Shown piece after piece: positions 25,970 to 33,520 of a DNA stretch of 64,000 nt. A program made the position numbers and the translations under genes. The stretch spans positions 1-64,000 of the forward strand of contig ONDA01000007.1 in NCBI GenBank assembly GCA_900316475.1, given 5' to 3'. The DNA is from an uncultured Prevotellaceae bacterium. GTDB lineage: Bacteria > Bacteroidota > Bacteroidia > Bacteroidales > Bacteroidaceae. Below the pieces are notes generated by a model that saw only the letters and a list, made by a program, of their open reading frames with translations, made no database searches and had not been told where the DNA came from. Every line of letters starts with the position of its first letter. Within the stretch, counting starts at the first letter, position 1.

Positions 25970-25977
25970 CAAAAATA
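25970..25977 (-). promoter_or_regulatory. -7 box of the GH28 operon
   Basis: TATTTTTG on the minus strand, 7 bases before the start codon, giving a very short leader. Confidence 0.5.
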
Positions 25978-26050
25978 GGGAATTTATTCCTAACTCACAA
26001 ATTATTCGCGGTTTTTTGCGCTCTATCAAAAAAGAAAACTTACTAAACGT

Positions 26051-26081
26051 TTGGAACAAAAAAATAATATGATTATCTTTG
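26051..26081 (+). promoter_or_regulatory. promoter of the AAA-ATPase/nuclease gene
   Basis: TTGG (26051-26054), 19-base gap, TATCTTTG (26074-26081). The start codon follows at 26114. A frame extending upstream through this promoter is not used. Confidence 0.65.
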
Positions 26082-26113
26082 CAAGCGAAACGTTTCAAAC
26101 ATATAACTTAACG

Positions 26114-27682
26114 ATGGAAAAACAATTGAAGCGACTGCCTACGGGCATACAGACCTTTGAGAAAATCATTGAAGACGGCTGCCTCTACGTAGACAAGACG
26201 GCACTCATCTACCAGCTGACGCATAATCACAGCTATGTGTTCCTGAGCCGCCCGCGACGCTTTGGCAAGAGCGTACTATGCTCCACGCTGAAAAGCTACT
26301 TCGAGGGGCGTCGCGACCTCTTTGCCGGACTGGCTATGGAGCAGTTGGAGACGGAGTGGCGGCAGCACCCGGTAATGCTCATCAGTCTGGCAAGCATCAA
26401 AAGCGGAACGTATGAGGAGTTCTACGAGCAGACAAACATTCAGCTCACGCGCTATGAGAAGCAGTATGGCGTGGAGCGACAGTCAGACTTGCCGGGACCC
26501 CGTCTGCGAAACCTGATAGAACAGACGCCCGCACTGACAGGCGAGAAGGCCGTGGTCATCATCGACGAGTACGACGCCCCGCTGCTCGCGGTGCTCCACG
26601 ACCCGGAGAAACTGGTGGAGATGCGCAACACCGTGCGCTCGCTGCTGGGCTGTCTGAAAGACTGCGACCCCTACCTGCGCTTCACCTTCATCACCGGCAT
26701 CACGAAATTTTCGCAGGTGAGCATCTTCAGCGAGCTGAACAACCTCGACAAGATAACAATGACACCGCAGTACTCCGCCCTCTGCGGCATCACGCAGGAG
26801 GAGCTGGAGACGCAGATGATGCCATGGGTGGAGCACCTGGCCGCTGACAAAAGTCTGAGCGTAGAGGAGACGCTGCAGCGGCTGAAGATGAACTACGACG
26901 GCTACCACTTCGCCAAGGATCTCAAGGACATCTATAACCCATACAGTCTGCTACAGGCATTCCTATGGAGCGAGACTAAGGACTACTGGTTCGACACAGG
27001 CACACCCTCGTCGCTACTACGTATGCTCGAGAAGTTCGGCACCCGCATCACGGAGTTTGACGACGGCACGAAATGCGAAGAAAAAGAATTCGACGCCCCC
27101 ACGGAGAAGATGGTGAACCCCATACCTTTCTTCTACCAGAGCGGCTACCTGACCATCAAGGATTACAGCCCTGCCACAGGGCGCTACATACTGAAATACC
27201 CCAACCGCGAGGTGCGCAACGGGATGCTCTTCGCCCTCATCCCCTATTACGTGGAGAGCAACACCATCAATACCAATTCGGTAGTGGCCGATGTCTACGA
27301 AGCCATCCTTGGCGACAACCTCGACGAGGCACTCGAGATGCTGAAGGTTTATTTAGCTGGTGTGCCATACGCTGAGAACGCCACCTCGGAGGGGCACTAC
27401 CAGACGATGCTCTACGTGGTGTTCTCACTCCTTGGCCGCTACGTCCAGATGGAGGTGCGCACGGCCAAGGGCCGCATCGACATGGTGTTCCAGACCGCCA
27501 CCGACCTCTACGTCATGGAGCTGAAGATAGACCGTCCGGCCAGTGAGGCTCTCGCGCAGATTGACCAGAAGGGATACCTGGTACCCTTCGTGCAGAGCGG
27601 CCTGCGCCTGCACAAGGTGGGCATCTCGTTCAGCACCGAAGAGCGCACGCTCAGTGAGTGGCAGATTGTGGACGCAGATTAG
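26114..27682 (+). CDS. AAA-ATPase-like protein with C-terminal PD-(D/E)XK nuclease domain
   Basis: 522 residues. The N-terminal ATPase-like part has RLPTGIQTFEKIIEDGCLYVDKTALIYQL, then FLSRPRRFGKSVLCSTL in place of a classical Walker A, and VVIIDEYDAPLL as Walker B. The C-terminal part fits the PD-(D/E)XK fold: GRIDMVFQTATDLYVMELKID carries the D and E-x-K residues. The family is greatly expanded in Prevotella and related genera. Its role is unsettled, and a mobile-element or defence link has been proposed. A second copy reduced to its first 24 codons precedes lgt. Start at 26114 follows from the promoter position. Confidence 0.88.
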   Translation: MEKQLKRLPTGIQTFEKIIEDGCLYVDKTALIYQLTHNHSYVFLSRPRRFGKSVLCSTLKSYFEGRRDLFAGLAMEQLETEWRQHPVMLISLASIKSGTYEEFYEQTNIQLTRYEKQYGVERQSDLPGPRLRNLIEQTPALTGEKAVVIIDEYDAPLLAVLHDPEKLVEMRNTVRSLLGCLKDCDPYLRFTFITGITKFSQVSIFSELNNLDKITMTPQYSALCGITQEELETQMMPWVEHLAADKSLSVEETLQRLKMNYDGYHFAKDLKDIYNPYSLLQAFLWSETKDYWFDTGTPSSLLRMLEKFGTRITEFDDGTKCEEKEFDAPTEKMVNPIPFFYQSGYLTIKDYSPATGRYILKYPNREVRNGMLFALIPYYVESNTINTNSVVADVYEAILGDNLDEALEMLKVYLAGVPYAENATSEGHYQTMLYVVFSLLGRYVQMEVRTAKGRIDMVFQTATDLYVMELKIDRPASEALAQIDQKGYLVPFVQSGLRLHKVGISFSTEERTLSEWQIVDAD

Positions 27683-27715
27683 TTCAGGTAGGAAGTTCGG
27701 CAAGGGCAACATCGC

Positions 27716-28426
27716 CTATGTCGGCGATACCAGCTTCAGCCGGCGCCAGACGAAGCGGGGAATGCGCCGCCACAGCCACGTGACGATGCGCCAGCGCCAG
27801 TCGATGACACGCACGTGGCGCCGCTTCTCGATGGAGCTGACAATGTCGCGGGCCACGTCGGTCTTGTCAAGCAGCATAGGGTAGGGATCGTCGCCCAGCA
27901 GGTCGGTGGCCACGAAGCCCGGGCGGATGTCGGTAAAGCGGATGTTCAGCCGCCGGCTGTTGGCCAGCTGCTCTAATGACTGGATATAGGTGTTCTGCAG
28001 TGCCTTCGTGGCAGAGTAGGCTGGGGCAGGCCCCAAGCCCTTCGTGCCCGCAATACTCGAGATGACGGCGATGTGTCCGCCACCGTGCCCGGCCATATAG
28101 CGGTAGGCTGCACCCACCATACGGGTGAAGCCTAAACCGTTGGTCTCGACGGTCTGCAGTTCGATGTCCTCCTGCAGTTCGCGGTTCTGGCGACCGATGC
28201 CCGAGGCGTGGAAGTAGAGGTCCATGCCGCCCAGCCTTTCGGCCAGTTCCACCAGTCTCTGTCCGGCCTCTGCGTCGTTCACGTCAATCTGTGCCGCGAC
28301 GTCAAACGCCGCCAGCCGTTCCACCCTGCGGGCAGCCACGCCCACCGTCCAGCCCTTCTGTCTCAGCAGACGGGCCACCTCCAGTCCGATGCCCGACGAA
28401 GCACCCACAATAATTGCTCGCTTCAT
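27716..28426 (-). CDS. short-chain dehydrogenase/reductase
   Basis: 236-residue SDR enzyme. NAD(P)-binding GASSGIG in MKRAIIVGASSGIGLEVA, DLYFHASGIGRQ, catalytic Ser in AVISSIAGTKG, and Tyr-x3-Lys in PAYSATKAL. The arginines after the second strand (AARRVERL) favour NADP. The substrate is unknown. The ATG at 28426 is chosen over an upstream one because the promoter box TATTTTTG lies at 28434-28441, overlapping the longer frame. Convergent with the ATPase gene. Confidence 0.9.
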   Translation of the reverse strand: MKRAIIVGASSGIGLEVARLLRQKGWTVGVAARRVERLAAFDVAAQIDVNDAEAGQRLVELAERLGGMDLYFHASGIGRQNRELQEDIELQTVETNGLGFTRMVGAAYRYMAGHGGGHIAVISSIAGTKGLGPAPAYSATKALQNTYIQSLEQLANSRRLNIRFTDIRPGFVATDLLGDDPYPMLLDKTDVARDIVSSIEKRRHVRVIDWRWRIVTWLWRRIPRFVWRRLKLVSPT

Positions 28427-28433
28427 AACGCTA

Positions 28434-28441
28434 CAAAAATA
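28434..28441 (-). promoter_or_regulatory. -7 box of the SDR gene
   Basis: TATTTTTG on the minus strand, 7 bases ahead of the ATG at 28426. Confidence 0.5.
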
Positions 28442-28607
28442 GGCAATTTCCGTCAATCTCCCAAATTATTGCTTCGTTTTTTCACTTATTCGCCTACAAA
28501 AGCATGAAGTACGTGCTGAGTGTATGGTTTTTCATTCATTCTTTTAAGCGATACAGGCATAAGGATGCTAAGCTAAACCAAAAACTTTACAAATGACAAA
28601 ATACCAA

Positions 28608-28638
28608 AATCCCCGAACCGCTTGTCGGCTCGGGGATT
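28608..28638 (-). terminator. terminator of the sugar isomerase gene
   Basis: Perfect 9-bp stem AATCCCCGA / TCGGGGATT with a 13-base loop, followed on the minus strand by TTTTGG. It lies 67 bp past the isomerase stop. Confidence 0.65.
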
Positions 28639-28704
28639 ATCTTAGTAAAACTCGTATTCATTCGTTGTTTCGTCATCCTGCCATTCCGGATGACCAGGCA
28701 GCGA

Positions 28705-30201
28705 TTAGCAGAACGGATTCTCGGTGGGGTAGTAGTTGCCCTTCGGGAAGTTGTAGTCGATCTCGTCCACGGGGATGCCCATGTACTTGAGAACCTCCCA
28801 GAGATACTTGCCCTGATGGCCGAACATGACGGCGCAGTGGTGCGGATAGTGCTTCTCGATGAGGACATGACGGTAGAAGCGGCTCATGTTCTTGATACCG
28901 AAGATACCGATGCTGCCGAACGAACGGGTAGCCACGGGGATGACCTCGCCCTGAGCGATGTAGGCGCGGAGCTTGGTGTCGGCCGTCGACTGCAGACGAT
29001 AGATAGTAGCCAGACCAGGCTGGATGTCGCCCTCGAGCGTACCGTTGGTCACCTCAACAGGCAGAGCGCGAGCCATGATACGCTGGAAGCACATCTGGCA
29101 GTTGCAGATCTTAGAGCTGGCGGTGTTACCGCAGTGGAAGCCCATGAAGATTTCCTTCTCGGTATAGGTGTCGCAGGCGAACTGCTTGCCCTTGATGCTC
29201 TCCTCGTACATATCCTGAGGCACGGTGTTGTTGATGTCGAGCAGCGTCACAGCATCCTGACTGATGCAGGTGCCGATGTACTCCGACAGTGCGCCGTAGA
29301 TATCGACCTCGCAAGCCACGGGGATGCCACGACCCGTCAGACGGCTGTTCACATAGCAGGGAACGAAGCCGAACATGGTCTGGAAGGCAGGCCAGCACTT
29401 GTTGGCCATAGCCACGAACTGGCGTGAACCCTTGTGAGCCTCAATCCAGTCGGTCAGCGTCAGCTCATACTGAGCCAGCTTCGGCAGCACACTGGGAATC
29501 TTATTGCCAGTGCCCAGCTCAGCAGCCATATCCTTCACCACGTCGTCGATGCGCGGGTCGCCCTGGTGCTTCTGGAAGGCTTCGAGCAGGTCGAGCTCTG
29601 AGTTCTCCTCAATCTCAACGTCGAGGTCATACAGGGCGCGGATAGGAGCGTTACAAGCCAGGAAGTTGTTGGGACGGGGACCGAAGCTGATAATCTTCAG
29701 GTTCTGCAGACCGACGATAGCGCGGGCGATGGGCAGGAACTCGTGAATCATCTCAGCGCACTGGCCAGCGTCGCCGACGGGCTCCTCGGGGATGTAAGCG
29801 CGCGTCTTACGCAGAGAGAGTGCCTGGCTGGCGTTCAGCATACCGCAGTAAGCGTCGCCACGACCGTCAATCAGGTCGTTCTGAGACTCCTCGGCAGCAG
29901 CGCAGAACATGGTCGGACCCTGGAACCAGTCAGCAATCATCGTCTCGGAAATCTCCGGACCGAAGTTGCCCAGGTAGACGCAGAGGGCGTTACAGCCGGC
30001 CTTCTTGACGTCCTCAAGAGCCTGCTGAGCGTGGATCTCGCTCTCAACAATCGTGATGGGGCACTCGTAGATGCCTTCCTTACCAAACTTCTCTTCATAC
30101 TTAGCGATAACGGCCTTACGGCGGTTAACGGCCAATGACTCGGGGAAACAGTCGCGGCTTACGGCCACGATACCAATCTTAATTACAGGTACGTTGTTCA
30201 T
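28705..30201 (-). CDS. L-fucose/L-arabinose isomerase family protein
   Basis: 498-residue aldose-ketose isomerase. Metal ligands of the family are visible: Glu in ACEVDIYGALSEYIG, Asp in LLDINNT and His in GFHCGNTASSK. Earlier blocks ALCVYLGNFGPE and FGPRPNNF also fit. E. coli FucI is about 590 residues; this shorter form belongs to the broader fucose/arabinose isomerase group, so L-fucose, D-arabinose or a related 6-deoxy sugar are all possible substrates. It stands alone with a promoter (30245-30252) and a terminator (28608-28638). Pectin-degrading genes lie within 4 kb on either side. Confidence 0.85.
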   Translation of the reverse strand: MNNVPVIKIGIVAVSRDCFPESLAVNRRKAVIAKYEEKFGKEGIYECPITIVESEIHAQQALEDVKKAGCNALCVYLGNFGPEISETMIADWFQGPTMFCAAAEESQNDLIDGRGDAYCGMLNASQALSLRKTRAYIPEEPVGDAGQCAEMIHEFLPIARAIVGLQNLKIISFGPRPNNFLACNAPIRALYDLDVEIEENSELDLLEAFQKHQGDPRIDDVVKDMAAELGTGNKIPSVLPKLAQYELTLTDWIEAHKGSRQFVAMANKCWPAFQTMFGFVPCYVNSRLTGRGIPVACEVDIYGALSEYIGTCISQDAVTLLDINNTVPQDMYEESIKGKQFACDTYTEKEIFMGFHCGNTASSKICNCQMCFQRIMARALPVEVTNGTLEGDIQPGLATIYRLQSTADTKLRAYIAQGEVIPVATRSFGSIGIFGIKNMSRFYRHVLIEKHYPHHCAVMFGHQGKYLWEVLKYMGIPVDEIDYNFPKGNYYPTENPFC

Positions 30202-30244
30202 TCTTTTATTTGTTTAGAATAGTAATAAATGGTTTTTCAACCGA

Positions 30245-30252
30245 CAAAGTTA
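30245..30252 (-). promoter_or_regulatory. -7 box of the sugar isomerase gene
   Basis: TAACTTTG on the minus strand, 43 bases before the ATG at 30201. Confidence 0.5.
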
Positions 30253-30392
30253 GGAACTTTTCGCCGAATAACCAAAATTATTTCGTTTAATAAATGTTAC
30301 TTTCCACCTTTTTCAGATTTGGCCAACGTCTTTGCAACCAATTTTAAAGGATTAGAAACAAAAACAATACACCATTATCCGCACCTGTCAGG

Positions 30393-30429
30393 CTATCTAC
30401 TGACCCGGGCGGCTTCCACATTTCTATAA
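30393..30429 (+). repeat. left copy of a 37-bp motif flanking the small TA island
   Basis: Matches 32755-32791 at 27 of 37 positions without gaps. The best part is GGGCGGCTTCCACATT versus GGGCGGCTCCCACATT. The two copies bracket the DUF4160/DUF2442 and PIN modules in direct orientation. Confidence 0.4.
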
Positions 30430-30441
30430 AAAAACCTCAAG

Positions 30442-30484
30442 AAATTTGTAAACTAAAAAAAGATTGTTTATCTTTGCCAACGAA
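30442..30484 (+). promoter_or_regulatory. promoter of the DUF4160/DUF2442 module
   Basis: TTTG at 30445-30448, a 20-base gap and TATCTTTG at 30469-30476. The whole stretch is repeated with few changes ahead of the PIN module (31092-31135). Confidence 0.65.
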
Positions 30485-30495
30485 TAAACAACGAG

Positions 30496-30792
30496 ATGCC
30501 AAAAATACTACTTTATATTACAGCAAAAGTAATTTGGAACTATTTGTTCTGGAACACTGACTACAACGAGAATCGTGCACACGTTCACGTTGGTAAGAGA
30601 AACACGGAACATTTATGTAAAATATGGCTGGAACCAATAGTAGAAATAGATAAAAAAGGTGATTTGACAGATGCACAAGCGAAAGAAGTCTTAGAAATCG
30701 CCAAGAAGTATCAAGACAGGCTTCTTTGTCAATGGTCACTCTTCAAAAAAGGCAAGACCGTTAGAATAATAAAAGTGAAGAAAACAAAATAG
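30496..30792 (+). CDS. DUF4160-family protein, likely TA component
   Basis: 98 residues matching DUF4160: an N-terminal MPKILLYITAKVIWNYLFWNTD, then the family hallmark of closely spaced histidines (AHVHVGKRN), a short hairpin and a basic helix (VLEIAKKYQDRLLCQWSLFKKGK). These proteins occur paired with DUF2442 proteins and are predicted TA components. No activity has been settled as far as I know. It is followed 12 bp later by the partner. Confidence 0.8.
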   Translation: MPKILLYITAKVIWNYLFWNTDYNENRAHVHVGKRNTEHLCKIWLEPIVEIDKKGDLTDAQAKEVLEIAKKYQDRLLCQWSLFKKGKTVRIIKVKKTK

Positions 30793-30804
30793 GAGGATAG
30801 AAAA

Positions 30805-31083
30805 ATGTACAAGACAGAAGGATATTGGAATGTGAAGCCAAAAATTAAGCGGCTGTCATTTCCCAAAAGAGGAAAGTTTCAGGTAGATCTTCAAGATGGA
30901 CGTTCTATCTTGATGCCTATTTCTGCATTCCCATCACTGAAACGTGTTCCTACAAAGGAACGCGACAACTGGTATCTGATGGGCGGAGGTGTCACATGGG
31001 ACTCCTGTCCCGAAGTAATACACATTGAGCAGATTCTTGGAAACTTCCAAAATTATGCTCATGAAACAAATAATGACGCATAA
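30805..31083 (+). CDS. DUF2442-family protein, likely TA partner
   Basis: 92 residues. FQVDLQDGRSILMPISAFPSLKRVPTKERDNWYLMGGGVTWDSCPEVIHIEQIL shows the DUF2442 pattern: a short strand-rich domain with a conserved P-L/I ... W near the end. Paired with DUF4160 in many genomes as a putative type II module. A RBS-like AGGAGG lies about 9 bases upstream of its ATG, which is unusually strong for a Bacteroidota gene. Confidence 0.8.
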   Translation: MYKTEGYWNVKPKIKRLSFPKRGKFQVDLQDGRSILMPISAFPSLKRVPTKERDNWYLMGGGVTWDSCPEVIHIEQILGNFQNYAHETNNDA

Positions 31084-31091
31084 CAATCATT

Positions 31092-31135
31092 AAATTTGTA
31101 AACTTAAAAAAGAATGATTATCGTTTGCCAACGAA
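31092..31135 (+). promoter_or_regulatory. promoter-like repeat ahead of the PIN module
   Basis: Near-copy of 30442-30484. The -7 box here has one extra base (TATCGTTTG instead of TATCTTTG), which should weaken it. The module's first start codon is about 150 bp further on. Confidence 0.5.
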
Positions 31136-31282
31136 ATTCAAATGTCAAACCCTTTTAATCGAAATGGCCAATGAAGTAAAAACAGAACGAATGTAACGCT
31201 AACCGACCTCCATACTGAGGCTCAGCCTCGCGAGGTCACAGAGATAATAATAAAAGAATATTGATGAAAAATAATTGGATTT

Positions 31283-31513
31283 ATGTCGTATAGTCAGATT
31301 GCACAACTGGAACTGATGAATGCCTTGAACAACATTAACTCAGAAGCTGAGTTGAACGAGTTTAAGGATTTAGTTGCCCGCTTCTTTGCCCAAAAGGCCC
31401 AGAAAGCTATTGATGACCTTTGGGATAAGGGCATTATCAACGAGGAAACAATAGAGCAATGGGGTACTGAACACATGCGCACTCCTTATAGATATGCGAC
31501 GCATCGTTCTTGA
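31283..31513 (+). CDS. putative antitoxin of a PIN-domain module
   Basis: 76 residues: an all-helical protein (IAQLELMNALNNINSEAELNEFKDLVARFFAQKAQKAIDDLWDKG), ending EHMRTPYRYATHRS. No DNA-binding fold is obvious. Its position directly before, and overlapping by 20 bp, a PIN toxin gene is the main evidence. Overlaps of this kind couple toxin translation to that of the antitoxin. Confidence 0.7.
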   Translation: MSYSQIAQLELMNALNNINSEAELNEFKDLVARFFAQKAQKAIDDLWDKGIINEETIEQWGTEHMRTPYRYATHRS

Positions 31514-31910
31514 TACTAATTGTCTCTTGCAGGCTCTGCCCTCAAGTAGTCCGTATCACAAGATATGGACAGATATGTTTGATCACAAGATTTGCCTGTG
31601 TGTCAATACAGAGATTCTCGATGAATACGAGGAAAAACTTGCAGAGAAGACAACAAAAGTAATTGCCCATAACGTAGTTGAGGCTATTGCAAGACTAAGT
31701 ACCACCGTCTATCAGGAAGTTTATATCCATTTTGGCTTGATTACCCAAGACGCAGATGACAACAAGTTTGTAGATTGTGCTGTAGCCGCCAATGCTGAAT
31801 ACATCGTTTCCAACGACAAGCATTTCAAAATATTAGATGACATTGACTGGCCCAAGGTCACAGTTCTTAAAATACAAGAGTTTATGCGACAAATAGAATC
31901 CAAACCTTGA
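31494..31910 (+). CDS. PIN-domain ribonuclease toxin (COG1569-like)
   Basis: 138 residues. PIN-domain acidic residues are visible: Asp in RIVLDTNCLLQAL, Glu in VNTEILDEYEEKL, and two aspartates in DADDNKFVDCAVAANAEYIVSNDKHF. PIN toxins are metal-dependent RNases. This one fits the group annotated as TA toxin component of PIN type. Its start lies 20 bp inside the antitoxin gene. Confidence 0.85.
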   Translation: MRRIVLDTNCLLQALPSSSPYHKIWTDMFDHKICLCVNTEILDEYEEKLAEKTTKVIAHNVVEAIARLSTTVYQEVYIHFGLITQDADDNKFVDCAVAANAEYIVSNDKHFKILDDIDWPKVTVLKIQEFMRQIESKP

Positions 31911-32032
31911 TATTTCCTTCTCATCTCCACCGCTTAGTCGGTGGCAGGATACACTATATCAATTTTACAAAACTAACAGAATAGCGTTTCTGTTCGAATA
32001 CTTTGACATAAAGATATTGAGCTCTTGTTCTT

Positions 32033-32154
32033 TGTAGCAGAATACCGCCAAACATTCAATTACGAAAGAACAAGCAGTCAGAAGGCTCACGTCGTAAGGC
32101 GTGGGCTATTCGTGCTTGTTTCGTAATAGGTCACTTGGCGGTAACCGTGCTACA
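32033..32154. repeat. deeply nested 122-nt stem-loop in an intergenic region
   Basis: Four stacked stems: TGTAGCA/TGCTACA (32033-32039 with 32148-32154), TACCGCCAA/TTGGCGGTA (32043-32051 with 32135-32143), ATTACGAA..ACAAGCA/TGCTTGTTTCGTAAT (32059-32076 with 32113-32127), and GCTCACG/CGTGGGC (32085-32091 with 32100-32106, one G-T pair). Together they form one long hairpin with small internal loops. It may be a structured RNA, or a palindrome left by an IS200/IS605 or REP-type element; no transposase is present. The rest of 31911-32189 holds nothing I can name. Confidence 0.75.
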
Positions 32155-32189
32155 GATAAATATTGAACAGTTCCGCCTTTTTATTCATC

Positions 32190-32720
32190 ATGAAATTCAA
32201 TACGATTATCACAATTTTTGCACTATGCACATTAACGATGACAATATCTGCTCAGAGTAAAGTGCCTAAAGAGTATGAGTTGATGAGGAATGTTTCATCT
32301 GTCAATATGAGCTCTGACTATTCTGCCATGAAAGTAAAAAAGGTGAAAATAAAAGAATATGTAGAGATGAAGCTGAATATGGACTTTACGAGGTTCTGCC
32401 ATTCAGTTGAAAGCATCATCATAGATTCTGCAAATGAGGAATTAGACAAAATGGGAATGAAGATTGTAGAAAAAAACGATTCCTGTGACATAGAAATAAA
32501 GCTAATGTTCACCGATACAGACCCTGATGGAGAACATAGTGTGATGGTAAAGTTAGTTCATAAGCCTTCCGACACTTTAATATCAACATTCGACATTAAT
32601 TCTAATGGTGGAAATGGGGATGATTTTCGTGAAATGTTTATGAATGGTTTACTGAAGACAGGTAAGACCCTTGGAAAGAAGCTTTGCAAAATCAAATCCA
32701 CAACTGATTCCACAAAATAG
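32190..32720 (+). CDS. small secreted protein, unknown function
   Basis: 176 residues. MKFNTIITIFALCTLTMTISAQ is a signal peptide ending in an A-Q cleavage context without a lipobox cysteine. The body begins SKVPKEYELMRNVSSVNMSSDYSAMKVKKVKIKEYVEMKLN. I do not recognise it. A frame opening earlier with TTG lacks the signal peptide at its start, so the ATG at 32190 is preferred. Base composition is AT-richer than the housekeeping genes, suggesting acquired DNA. Confidence 0.7.
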   Translation: MKFNTIITIFALCTLTMTISAQSKVPKEYELMRNVSSVNMSSDYSAMKVKKVKIKEYVEMKLNMDFTRFCHSVESIIIDSANEELDKMGMKIVEKNDSCDIEIKLMFTDTDPDGEHSVMVKLVHKPSDTLISTFDINSNGGNGDDFREMFMNGLLKTGKTLGKKLCKIKSTTDSTK

Positions 32721-32754
32721 AATCAAAGCAACAGTCATTGATACTTCCCCTAAA

Positions 32755-32791
32755 CTATGTGGAGGCCTGGGCGGCTCCCACATTGTTATAG
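32755..32791 (+). repeat. right copy of the 37-bp motif flanking the TA island
   Basis: Partner of 30393-30429. Within this copy ATGTGG and CCACAT can pair, forming a short hairpin. Confidence 0.4.
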
Positions 32792-32820
32792 CATCACGCT
32801 ACCAGTATTCGAGGAAAATA

Positions 32821-33154
32821 GGTGACACCTCTTACACCTGGCACTTAACTGCTTGAAAATCAGCAGCCATTCTATATGACGTGAGTCACACCTATGGTCA
32901 CACCTATGGTCACACCAAAATGCCAACAAATACGCCAACAAATACGCCAACAAATACGCCAGACCGTGAAACATTTACGAGAGGCCGTGAGATTTTTCTG
33001 AGAGACCGTGAAAATTTTCTGTAAGGCCGCGAAATTTTCGGCTTTTTCGTGAAACATTTTGAGAGTGGCTGGTGCGACACTTGGTGTGGGCATTGGTGCG
33101 GGCAAGCATCTTTCTAAATGGCTGATAATCAGGGTTGGTGTTAGAGGTGTCACC
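32821..33154. mobile_element. 334-bp MITE-like element with terminal inverted repeats and tandem repeats
   Basis: Ends: 18-bp inverted repeats with one mismatch (32821-32838 and 33137-33154), similarity continuing inward more weakly. Inside: TCACACCTATGG twice in tandem (32886-32909) and GCCAACAAATAC three times (32922-32957), then looser repeats of CCGTGAAATTTT type. No transposase. A minus-strand frame (about 33156-32872) is open through the whole element, with WRIC and GVTI repeats, but I do not regard it as a proven gene. Confidence 0.55.
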
Positions 33155-33473
33155 AAACGGAAGTCCTGTATGTAGGCAGCGTGCGCGTATGCGGGGCGCT
33201 TTTGGTCTGCATCGGACTTTACGGACTTTTACGGACTCACCTTCAGTATTATGGAAATTCGTTTCTAAATCCGCTGCGTATCAACCAATTACGTTCTTAG
33301 GATTCCACTGGAGTATGCCAGAGGCTTGCAGGAATGGCGAAAAGGCACTACCTTTGCAGCCGAATTCAGGTCACTGACTCGACTTGCATCTCCCTCGGCA
33401 CAGCCGATACCTGCGCAGCAGTGACAACATTCATTCACTTAAGGAGTTAACTCATACAACTTGGGAAAGTTGT

Positions 33474-33507
33474 AAAAAAACAGGAGCCACGTTGGTTGTG
33501 ACTCCTG
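33474..33507 (-). terminator. intrinsic terminator of the PL11 gene
   Basis: Stem CAGGAGCCAC/GTGACTCCTG (10 bp, one mismatch) with a 7-base loop. On the minus strand it is followed directly by seven T residues (33474-33480). Confidence 0.85.
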
Positions 33508-33520
33508 CTTGGTAACGTCG

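Larger units (their letters stand above)
32721..33520. other. 800-bp region without a recognised gene
   Basis: Contains the 37-bp motif copy, the MITE-like element, and from 33155 to 33470 a GC-mixed stretch with a short direct repeat (ACGGACTTT twice near 33221-33233) but no convincing gene. It ends with the terminator of the PL11 gene. Confidence 0.6.

Noticed and set aside
32886-32960. Short tandem repeats as a CRISPR array
   Set aside because: Units are 12 bp with no spacers, and no cas gene is present.
32872-33156. Minus-strand frame with WRIC and GVTI repeats as a gene
   Set aside because: It coincides with the inverted-repeat element and owes its repeats to 12-bp tandem DNA repeats. 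There is no promoter box or recognisable domain. Reported only within the element.
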